Shown: positions 1 to 8,473 of the stretch, piece after piece
Position numbering within the stretch: position 1 is the stretch's first letter
How the letters are laid out: each line of letters starts with the position of its first letter
Assembly: GCA_025602915.1 (NCBI GenBank)
Contig: JAHLJZ010000064.1
Span: forward strand, 1-64,000
Source: Paraphysoderma sedebokerense
Lineage: Eukaryota > Blastocladiomycota > Physodermatomycetes > Physodermatales > Physodermataceae
Length of the DNA: 64,000 nt
Reading direction: 5' to 3'
The notes under the pieces: generated by a model
What the model was told of the DNA's origin: nothing
The model's input: the letters and a program-made list of their open reading frames with translations, nothing else
The model's database searches: none
Made by a program: the position numbers and the translations under genes

Positions 1-11
1 GCAACAAACAG

Positions 12-1576
12 ATGCCCAACTTTGACAAAATTCCCGATCAAGAGCTATCCTGTCAATTATCCGAACCAGTATCAGATGCAATGGCACCCACATGCGGAAC
101 TTTAACGAACCGGACAACTCCTGTCACAATCAACTCCTCCTTGTCAATCGCGATGATCGACGAAGCTGATGAGGGGTTAGAACCAAAATTTAATCATACA
201 CAGCCGTATCGACTTTCTTCGCGTCTTGCGTCTTTCTATTCCATTTCTCAATCAGACTTCGGGGTCGAATCAATCGATGAGGAAAAAAACAATTCGGAGG
301 TATGTCGACCGGGGACACCAACATCCTATAGTGGATTAGCTTTTATGTTTTCTAAAAGCGGTCGCAACGCCGAAACGCAAGACTGCACTCGGGAAAAACA
401 AGTTCCTGTAATGTTACTTGGATCAATAGAGAGATGCGAGTTGCCGAATATCGGCGGTCAGAATCTCTCACAGGAGGTCAGAAAGCTGTTTCATCCTTCA
501 TGTTCCGACATCGAATGTGTGACTAACTTTAATATAGCCCTATCCCACGGTATGGTTAGATAAAGAAAGTAAAAAACAATGCAGTGTGCCCTCCCCCAAC
601 AAAATTATCAACGAACAGCGTTCTGAAACTTCTACTTTAAAAGATAGGAATTTCGTGATGGAGACCTCAAAATATACATCCTTCACCCAGGTATGTTCTA
701 ATGTTTCTTTATAGAAAACATAGCGTCACTGACTTCAATGCTGTTATGTCGATTGTTAGGACGCTATACAATTTGCGTTCATGTCAACACCTTTTAAAAT
801 CGCGCGACCTTTCGATATATGCCGCGACATAAGCGATAGTTTCATTCGTCATCAGACCGTATTTTAATGATGGTATACAAGGTCGAAAGATAAAGGCATA
901 TACTAAAAGGCTAAAGTCCAGGAGAGCCCGTCTCTGGACAAGGAAATTCTCAGCTGCACCCATCGACCAATCGCGATTGCCTTTACTACATTCTACTCAA
1001 ATACCACCCAGAGTTGATTCCGACGACTCCGTAAACACAAATACTCATTGCCGGTTGAACGCGAACTCTCCTGATCTCGACCTGTCACGGTTAGTCGAAA
1101 ATGATGGGGTGAAAGATACGGATACTTCTCTAGACACTGTAGCGGAAACCTGTAAATGCGTGACAAGCAAGGAACGTGATAGCTGTTTCGAAAGAACCAT
1201 TTTTCTCGAAACCTTTACAAGAATCATGGACACAACGATAACCTCTTGGGGTGTTCTCTGCGACATTTTCCCGATATTACGCGACAAAGATACCAAATTG
1301 CATATAAAGAGCCATCTGGTTTCATTCTGCGCAAAGTGCATGAAATGCGCTAAACGAGTCGAACACTTGCTTCCAAGTGTACTGTTTAAAAGGAAACGAT
1401 GTGGTGGGGCTTGTCTGAGGGATAATGTGCATGAGGGGGAGTCGACATGTGCAAGCTTGGTAGGGCGAATTTATGAAGCCATCGCTTATCGAGTGCAGAT
1501 GGATGTCAAACTGAAGGTTTGGGAAGAATTATCCGTGGATGGATCTGAATTGGCTTTGCGGTGTGGAATGAATTGA
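12..1576 (+). CDS. Unresolved multi-exon protein of unknown function
   Basis: Two open stretches on the plus strand (12-563 and about 830-1576) are probably exons of one gene. Between them a short exon may lie at about 630-692, ending in a plausible GTATGT donor, with an acceptor near 760. I could not join all pieces into one clean frame, so the exon model is uncertain, and the true start may lie left of the window. The first part is polar, Ser/Thr-rich and without recognised domains. The second has a basic stretch near its start and several cysteines (paired near the middle, about 1330-1420), then a charged C-terminus ending at 1576. I recognise no family. It could equally be two adjacent small genes. 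Confidence 0.3.
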
Positions 1577-2020
1577 ATTGATGATTATAATCTCAATTGG
1601 AAGTTTTCTTAAATTATTATTTGTATATATATATGAATGTGGACTCGAGTTGGATCGCTCTAGGAGTTCTTACTGTATTATAAATCCCTAAGGGTTGAGA
1701 TATGAATAAGTTCATGTTTTACTGACGAGCAATAAAAGCTCGCGGTTTCGGCGTGGATTCATCGCCAAAGTCTGTATACTAGTTATTTGCATGCGCATAT
1801 CTTATTATAGCCGCCGTAGCTATGTTCCAGATATATGCTGATGAGACTGAATAGAATAAGAGTCTGTTTTGCGCAACTGCTCACGGTCTTTCTGTATTGT
1901 TCCCCTGTGAAATGTTTTTCTGAAACTGACCACAATATCTTCTAGAATGCAAAATCTAGAAATTTATTTAACGAATTATAATGAATCATTGTGATTATTT
2001 TGAATGGTCGGAAACATGAA

Positions 2021-2182
2021 GGAAATATGCATATGGCTTAACGAATACTTCAAAGGAAGGCTATGTTATTTTAATATTCGGCGTAAAGAATGAACACCGC
2101 ATGGGATATGCATACGGCTTAACGAATAATTAAAAGGAAGGCTAATTTGTATTTCAATGTTCGGCGTAAAGAATCACCGCAT
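2021..2182. repeat. Two-copy direct tandem repeat of about 80 bp
   Basis: Copy 1 (2021-2102) and copy 2 (2103-2182) share the blocks ATATGCATA, GGCTTAACGAATA, AAAGGAAGGCTA and TTCGGCGTAAAGAAT, ending in CACCGCAT. The copies differ by scattered substitutions and small indels, so the duplication is not very recent. It lies in the noncoding stretch between about 1580 and 2530, in which I see no gene. Confidence 0.85.
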
Positions 2183-2531
2183 TACACTTCCCATAGTTTA
2201 ACACAAAAAGGAGACACCGTCAACGGTATACATCACTTTGATATAACAATAAATACTATACTAAAGCTATTAAATTGAGAAGAAACTGAGAATTATACAA
2301 CAATATTCATTAGGAACTAATGATAAATGTTCTTCCTACGTAAAATCAGAAACAGGAATTTTGCGCTAATTTCCAGCGATGCTACTTGATTTATGACGAA
2401 GGTGAATAGACGACATCCTTATATTCGAAGTCAGTATAAATAATAAAATGTTGAATGAAATAGTAATTAAGAGGATTCCCAGTAAGATCCAAACCTGTTT
2501 CAGCAGCTATCTGACGTCTTGTTCTTGCGTA

Positions 2532-3662
2532 CTAAATCTGTTCATAGTGTATCTTTTCACTTTTAAACTTAATTTTGCAAATAAGAACAGCTTCTTGTGG
2601 CCAATTCACAGCCCACAATCCATAGTCACCTTGCTCGTTATTCAGTTCCAACAAAGCCTTCGATTCGACCTGATTGTCTTCATCTTCGAGAGCAGGAAAC
2701 AAGTTAGGACATAACATCAACGCAAGATTTCTGGGGACCATGTCATTTTTTTCAGAATGTTCGGCTATTCTGTTCGCCAAATCTAAAGTGAATCGGAGAA
2801 CATGACTTGAGTCTTGAAGCGATTGAAAATCGATTTCATTTGTTGAAGCGATTGAAAGTCGATTTGTTTCGCGTTGAGCTCGCTGGCATCATCAGTGGCA
2901 TCTCCCATAGCGCGATTGATCCAGATGTGCTTTAATAAGGGATAAAGTTTTGTCGGAATGACTGGGGATTGCAGTCGGGCGAGGAAGAGTTTGAAGGCAT
3001 CGGCGACACTGTATACATTGACCTCGTTTGTAAATTCGACTGTATCGGCAGTTCCATGATTGCGAATCAAGGCGTCTACTTCGTTTTTCATACCGGATAT
3101 CCTAAAGATACCCTGCGCTTCTAATCCCTTCTCCAATATCACATCCGCACACATCTTTAAAATTTAGGGACGATATAGTTATTAAATCTTACACCGTTTT
3201 TAGCTATAGTCTCAGCGTAAATCGATCATGGGGCTCTTATCGCGCTAAGTTCGATCCATCATTAAGAAATGTCAATCACAATAATTCCTACGATCTATAT
3301 AAATGTTGACAAAAAATTAAAAATCAACGCAATAGCATACATACCGTCAATTGAGGGAGTCGGTGTTCGCTTCCCTGATTTCTTCGTCCAAAGTTCTTTA
3401 AGAACGGGAGGAACTTGGTGTCACCTCTGGAACGCACAGATTGTGCTACCACTGCGATTTCTTCTTCTGCCTTCTTCATGACGCTTCTCAAAGATACTGT
3501 TGTTAAATCTTCGACGTCCTTCCATTCAGAAACTGTTTGTTCGCTGTCTGCTGGCTTGACGGTGGGATTGGGAGCATCGCCAGACGTGGGGATTGCTGCC
3601 GACGTCTCTTGACGGCGTGTAAATTGCAGACGATAAAACTTTTGTGCGTTTGCGTAAAGCAT
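2532..3662 (-). pseudogene. RhoGAP-domain gene, copy A, frame-disrupted
   Basis: Read on the minus strand, this encodes a Rho GTPase-activating domain, which normally speeds GTP hydrolysis by Rho/Rac/Cdc42. A first exon (3662 to about 3345) gives a Lys/Glu-rich N-terminal region. The RhoGAP core follows: a VPKF block near 3180, then GLEAQGIFRISG, which holds the arginine-finger position (GxxRxSG), the FKLFLARLQSPVIP helix, and a C-terminal block with NLALMLCPNLFP, matching the NLA(x)xFGPNL signature of RhoGAPs. The core is not one open frame. Relative to copies B and C a base is missing just after the PKF codons (about 3160), and a 29-bp direct duplication at 2814-2871 shifts frame again before the last block. 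An odd intron could hide one of these, but both together suggest a decaying gene. Confidence 0.7.
2814..2871. repeat. 29-bp tandem duplication inside RhoGAP copy A
   Basis: TTGAAGCGATTGAAA begins at 2814 and again at 2843, and the two 29-bp units differ at about four positions. Because 29 is not a multiple of 3, the duplication breaks the RhoGAP reading frame. Confidence 0.85.
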
Positions 3663-3957
3663 TTAGATAACTTTTAATAATAATTTTCGGGAATAATCTG
3701 AGTTTCGGGGGATGATTTAGTTCTGAGATGAGCGGGGTGAGTGAAGATCCGCTTGATGGACATCATTCGTCACGCGACTCTCCAGATGCCGTCACTTTGC
3801 AGCTGGGCTTATGGATACAGGATAATCATCATTCATTATATGATTAATGAATTTAAATGATTAATGTATTCACACTGAATATATACATTCATTCGAATTT
3901 ACATCCCGTCATTGAGCATCACGCCAAACCCTCACGATTGTTGATTTTTTCAGTGCA

Positions 3958-4235
3958 AATGAATTGGCTGATACTATAGCCAAAAACGGAGTGAAGGTCA
4001 ACAATTACGTCTTCCCTAAATTTCTAAAAGGGTGCGCGGATACGATCATGGAGAAGGGATTAGAAGCGCAGGGTATCTTTAGGATATCCTTGATGAAAAA
4101 CGAAGTAGAAGCCATGGTTCACAATTATAGAACTGCCGATACAGTCGAATTTACAAACGATGTCAATGAATACAGTGTCGTGGATGCATTCAAACTTTTC
4201 CTCACCCGACTTCAATCCCCAGTCATTCCGGCAAA
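3958..4235 (+). pseudogene. RhoGAP fragment, copy B (plus strand)
   Basis: The plus strand encodes about 90 residues of a RhoGAP core: ADTIAKNGVKVNNYVFPKF, then EKGLEAQGIFRIS with the arginine-finger position, then the DAFKLFLTRLQSPVIP helix. It stops abruptly at about 4235, where the sequence turns into an inverted copy of its own beginning. The second half of the domain (the NLA..PNL block) is absent, so this is not a functional RhoGAP by itself. It is close to copy A and closer to copy C, its inverted partner. Confidence 0.75.
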
Positions 4236-4413
4236 ATGTATCGGCGGTTCTATATTTGTTAACCAAGTCTTCCACGTCGTGTTTCATGCCAAAGATAATT
4301 CTAAGGATGCCCTGCGATTCAATTCCCTTCTCGATAATCTTATCCGCGCACACTTTTGAAAATTTAGGGAAGACGTAATTGTTGACCTTCACTCGGTTGT
4401 TGGCTATAGTATC
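3967..4413. repeat. Fold-back inverted repeat of RhoGAP exon
   Basis: The arm at 3967-4143 (plus) and the reverse complement of 4236-4413 match over about 178 bp at high but imperfect identity, both running from CTGATACTATAGCCAA to CCGCCGATAC or its near equivalent. The 92-bp spacer (4144-4235) continues the RhoGAP frame of the plus arm only. This geometry (a short spacer that extends one arm) is that of a snap-back inverted duplication. Confidence 0.85.
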
Positions 4414-4736
4414 AGCTAAACGGAACATGGGGGTAAAATGATTCTCAAAAGATTATAAATAAAGACGAGAGTGAAGGAGAGGGCACTAACTTTTATTGAT
4501 TCTATGACGGACTGATATTTTTCAGACTTACCATTCACAATGTCAGCAATTGTCAGTTCTGAGATCTGTTGCCGCATTTTACCTGAGAAAGAAGAAATAA
4601 ATTTGACTTTTGCGAGGTTGGGTTGCCTCTCCCAAGCGGTTAGTTTCCTGCCAAGCGCCGAAGCCAAGGAAGGAGGGATGTTTGGCTTTCTGGGTTCGCT
4701 GGTGGGCGAGGGTTTGGGCAAAATCATTTTTTTCAA
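4236..4736 (-). pseudogene. RhoGAP gene, copy C (minus strand, truncated)
   Basis: On the minus strand, an N-terminal exon starting at 4736 (Pro/Lys-rich, with a basic stretch) ends near 4495 at a GTTAGT donor-like site. A second exon (about 4430 to 4236) encodes ADTIANNRVKVNNYVFPKF, EKGIESQGILRI and a following helix. The RhoGAP domain then breaks off exactly where the fold-back joins copy B. The open frame reads on into the antisense of copy B, which has no meaning as RhoGAP. It is probably the 5' half of a RhoGAP gene truncated by the inversion. The intron phases do not fit cleanly, in keeping with decay. Confidence 0.6.
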
Positions 4737-5239
4737 AATTCTTTTGGATGAAGGGGAGGAACAAGAGAGGGGAGGGAGAGGATTTTATATTGTGGATCGG
4801 AGAGGGAATCTGGGATCGACCAACTACCAAGTTCGGATGCCACGTATAAGAAAGGACAAAGCGTCAATGCAAAGTGCGGGGAAGATCATTATTATCGACA
4901 TTCAATAGTGAATGTGTACCATGTTTGGACTGTAAATAAATCATGTCGTTATTATTGCGGATGCTGAAGGATGCCGAAAAGGACTGGGTGTTGCGGAAAT
5001 ATCAAGACGGTATCTGAATGTATTTATATTTTTTTATCGTCGCATAACATTGATTTACATAATTACACTTGCAAGACTCAATTACCAAATGGAGGCATTG
5101 GACAAAGCGCACACCCAAAGCACGAACAAACCACATCTTGCATGGTGGATCGATTCTGATAGCCATCAGTTACTCAGTATAACACTCAGATATTGTCGCC
5201 TCCCACTGACTATACAGAACTCATCATTGCGGACGATGA
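4737..5239. other. Stretch without a supported gene
   Basis: Several short open frames on both strands overlap each other. None shows a recognisable domain, convincing splice sites or a plausible start. It probably holds the upstream region of RhoGAP copy C. Confidence 0.4.
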
Positions 5240-5800
5240 ATGATAATCTTTTTGTCTCGCATCGATCGACAGTACATGATCAGCATTACAAGTATTTTGT
5301 CTTTTGTCGATGATGCTTGTTTTATTTCGGATTCAATCAATGCTTTCTGTGGGTATTTTATTCTTACACCTTCTGAAGATTATGAGACTGAGAACAGAAT
5401 TCAATCGATCAAATATCGAATGGTTTCTATCTTCTGCCCTATGATTTTTCTAGTCGATTTCCTCTTCTATCTTTGCCTATTGGTAGACTTGCATGACCTT
5501 CCAAATTCTCCAATGTTGCACCTAACTTCTCAATCATTTCCATCTTTGTCTTACTACGAATCAATTCAGGGTACGTACAGCTATCGGCCAACAGGTTACT
5601 CACAAGCATGCAACCGTCTCACATAAACGCAGCATGAGAATTCGACGACACGATTGTCAGGGTTTCAGTTTTGCCGCAAGTTGCTAGAAAATTGGAACTT
5701 TCGACTTGCAACGATTATTCATAGTCTGTTCAGCATGATTGAATCATTGCTGATATCACAAAGACAAGTCCGTCTTGCGAGTTGACACCCTCCAATATCA
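5240..5800 (-). CDS. Possible coding fragment, helical, unknown
   Basis: The minus strand reads as protein-like in pieces separated by plausible introns. A block at about 5800-5640 contains CQLARRTCLCDIS and later LATCGKTETLTIVSS. A block at about 5610-5440 contains SNLLADSCTYPELIRSK. A Lys-rich block near 5370-5240 ends in a stop. The alternation of short helices and the SNLLADS phrase resemble ARM/HEAT-type proteins, but I cannot name a family. The plus-strand frames here look like shadows. Exon limits are guesses and it may be a pseudogene, like its neighbours. Confidence 0.3.
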
Positions 5801-6219
5801 ATACTATCTTGCGACAATCATTGAAACTCTCAGATTCTGGCCGTTTTATTTTCATTGGAGTGATTGAAGCTCTTCAAACATGGCGGTATTTGGTTCGCTA
5901 TCCTCACGCATACAGTGAGGATGATATGCAGCTGTTAAAGCCGAGAGAATTTATAACGAATACAAGGATTGACGGTGGAGGATGGAATCGATATCAACTA
6001 TTCACGAAAGTGGTTGACGAACATAATATTGGGTCTCACCACTTTGTAAAAACTCTGACATTGATCTAGTTTCCCAACCTAAGACCTTGTCACATTTATG
6101 AGCTCGTCTGACTTTTCTTGCTTCTCATCATCTTCCCTATAGGTGTACACGTCAACTCATACAATACATTCCCTGCCTGGTAGGTTTCCTCACGGTATCA
6201 TCAGCCATGCTACTCTTCA
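5801..6219. other. Unresolved coding-like stretch
   Basis: An open frame on the plus strand (5782-6069, 95 codons, with SGRFIFIGVIEALQTWRYL) has fair amino-acid composition but no recognised domain, and it overlaps the start of the minus-strand coding-like region. I see nothing else. Confidence 0.25.
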
Positions 6220-6471
6220 TTATATTCCATAATTATACCGGGTACCCACTGCACAGCTTGTTCCTGTCAACTCGTCTTTCGCTCGGGACAATGCGTGATA
6301 CTTCGACTGAGCGAAACTGGTTTTACCCCGCGCATCACTACGCGCCATAGCGCATCCTGATAACTGATCCTTTACGGCAAAAAACAAGGCGTCAAGCGTA
6401 AAAAAGTCATTAAGATCTGAGGTCTTAAAAGTGACCTGAACTGGCTGGTAAATATGAAGGTAGAATGTCAC
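6220..6471 (-). CDS. Possible Cdc73 N-terminal-like exon
   Basis: The minus-strand frame encodes LNDFFTLDALFFAVKDQLSG, later an Ala-Arg-rich segment and a KDELTG ending. The pattern (a YYTLDxIxF-like helix, then a paired Ala/Arg helix, then a segment ending LTG) recalls the N-terminal domain of Cdc73/parafibromin, the Paf1-complex subunit. The resemblance is by eye only. A plausible acceptor (CTCAG) precedes LNDFF. No C-terminal Cdc73 GTPase-like domain is seen nearby, so if the match is right this is only a fragment. Confidence 0.25.
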   Translation of the reverse strand: MTFYLHIYQPVQVTFKTSDLNDFFTLDALFFAVKDQLSGCAMARSDARGKTSFAQSKYHALSRAKDELTGTSCAVGTRYNYGI

Positions 6472-7384
6472 GGAGTGATGAAGTCTGCAAAATTTTGATC
6501 CGGTGTGGTGTTATCCAACAGCTCCTGTCACGGTACCTTCAATTACGTTTGCGTGAACCCACAAGCATGAATGTTAACAAGCAGTGCCAGCACCTTGAAG
6601 ACGGGAATTTTAGAGCAGAAAACGCAGAGATTAGTGATAGTGAGAGTATTCCAGATTCTAGAGGTACTGGACTATACTGACGGTCGGATTGATAGACTGA
6701 CTAGAAACATTAAATGAGAGAAACCGAGGACGTTGAAGATAGAGGTGGGTGATTGTACTTGATTCGTTCTTTAATTACGGCTTTGCTTTCTGTGTCTAGC
6801 TATTGTTCGTTATATGTGAAGTATTTTCGCAGCACTGAGGACGACGAGCAGCACGACTCGAGCTTGTAGTTCTCCGGAGCCGTTCGTTAGAACAATATTA
6901 ATAAAATACTCTCATATGCGTTTTTGATTATATGGTTGAAGTGTTGCATACATATGAAGACAGTCTATCAGCACTAACGTTTATATAGCCCTCATTGCGA
7001 CAATCCAAATTCTCATTCTATTTGATTCATCATTGATCATTCGTACTGTCGCCCCATCGGTAGTTATCCCTGTTGGCAATTTTCTATTGGGCGAAATCAT
7101 GGAAATGAATATCACGTGTCTTGCGAGCAGGAAATCTCCCGAGGAACAATTGAGAGACTTGCAATTCATCCCCACCACAATCATCCACTCCTTCAGATAT
7201 TATATTTATATCTTCCACCGACAAAGACCTTTAAAGACCAAAGACATCACCTCCCACATTCCAAAACTGTTCGGTTTCCCTAATATTAATTTGAGAAATA
7301 TTCAGAATCTTACCCTTCTCAAGATCGGAGCCTCCCAACAACTATCGTAAGTTACTTTGCAGCTTTGAGGTTCATTGATCAGTA
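6472..7384. other. Stretch with unresolved open frames
   Basis: Two plus-strand frames (6465-6680 and 7033-7350) have ordinary amino-acid composition but no domain I can name. The second contains EEQLRDLQFIPTTIIHSF. 6681-6980 holds no supported gene. Given the broken genes on either side, these may be remnants of older genes. Confidence 0.3.
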
Positions 7385-7393
7385 TCTCCTAGA

Positions 7394-7562
7394 CATCAAG
7401 TTAGAGAACATGTTGGAGTTAAGTCCTGGAAGTGAAAATGTAGAAGAGAGTGCCAGCGTACTCTCTTTCGCGACATCTCTTCGCCGAGCCCAAAGTCGGC
7501 CAAACAGACATTTCCACTCCCGGGACTTAACTCCAACATATTGTCTAATTTAATGTCTCGAT
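7394..7562. repeat. Fold-back inverted repeat at kinase catalytic loop
   Basis: Arms at about 7394-7448 and 7509-7562 are reverse complements with scattered mismatches (shared core ATGTTGGAGTTAAGTCC). The spacer of about 60 bp continues the kinase (the DFG loop) in the minus orientation only. Confidence 0.8.
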
Positions 7563-7785
7563 GCACAAGATCATTCGCATGTTCTTACGTACTGACCTAG
7601 GAGAAATAATGCGTAGGATCGATCCGTTACGCAATGTCCCCAGACATAGACCAGGAACATTTGATCACTCCTACTACCATTTGCATCCCCACTTTCATGT
7701 CCGAGCGGATCCATCGCGGATGCGGTTTGTAAACCTTGTGATATTTGTACTGATTAAGGATTCTTTTACTGATGGCATATCACCG

Positions 7786-8220
7786 AACGTTTCCTCCCCA
7801 TTAGCGGCCAGTCCACGAGACGATCTTGAGTCCCTCGTTTATTCACTGATATGCCTTCTGACAGGAGAACTCGACTACATTGACAAGTTGTGCGAGTGTC
7901 AATGTATCAAAGGCGAAAATAAGGATTCTCGAAACATTCAATTAAAATGCAACAACACATAAGCATTGCATTTGCATTGCAAATATTCTATTCATGTTGG
8001 CGGCATTCCTAAGTTTTTGTGCTATTTCAGATCCGCCATTTTGTTGTTGTACTTCAATTGAGTGTTTCGTGAATCCTTATTTTCACCTTTGATACACTGA
8101 TACTCGTACAACTTGTCAATGTAGTCGAGTTCTCCCGTCAGAAGGCATATCAATGAGTAAACAAGGGACTCAAGATCGTCTCGTGGACTGGCCGCTAATG
8201 GTGAGGAAACGTCCATCCAA
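7786..8220. repeat. Fold-back inverted repeat at kinase DDLESL block
   Basis: Arms at about 7786-7960 (plus) and 8037-8220 (minus) both encode the PRDDLESL block followed by an ELDYIDKL..IKGENKDSRN segment, with about 10% differences. The spacer is about 80 bp (7961-8036). Confidence 0.85.
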
Positions 8221-8473
8221 AAGTTTGCACTGACTCAAGCTCAAGATGGGTTTAATCGGCGTGGATGCGCACCCAACAGATGATTCGATGACTTTAAAAG
8301 GAACCTGCTTTACCATATCCGCCTGGCGTGATGCTGTATGCCTGAAGGATGTAGGACCACCAATACGCTATGATGAACGATATACAGATATCGACGTGAG
8401 AAGAGGTTGTATATATGCAGCGTACTAGCTGGTAGATGCAGCAAGAGGCCCGTTGTTCCAAAACCGATTTTTA
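8221..8473. other. Short unresolved interval
   Basis: A 60-codon plus-strand frame (8246-8428) has no recognised domain. The interval also contains the 3' flank of Kaptin. Confidence 0.3.

Larger units (their letters stand above)
7385..8220. pseudogene. Scrambled casein-kinase-1-like kinase remnants
   Basis: Pieces of one protein-kinase domain occur in both orientations. On the minus strand at about 7565-7480 the catalytic loop reads LVHRDIKLDNMLE and is followed by CLADFGLGEEMS, the DFG magnesium-binding loop. A degraded plus-strand copy of the loop (DIKLENMLELSPGS) lies at about 7394-7448. The CK1-type signature PRDDLESLVYSLICLLTGEL occurs on plus at about 7810-7870 and again on minus at about 8190-8130. 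The order and orientation of these pieces cannot give one kinase, and the N-lobe (glycine loop, catalytic Lys) is not seen. CK1-family kinases phosphorylate acidic or primed Ser/Thr sites, but this locus is best read as a rearranged pseudogene. Confidence 0.65.

Noticed and set aside
1045-1341. Minus-strand open frame opposite the left-edge gene
   Set aside because: Shadow of the longer plus-strand frame, with no domain.
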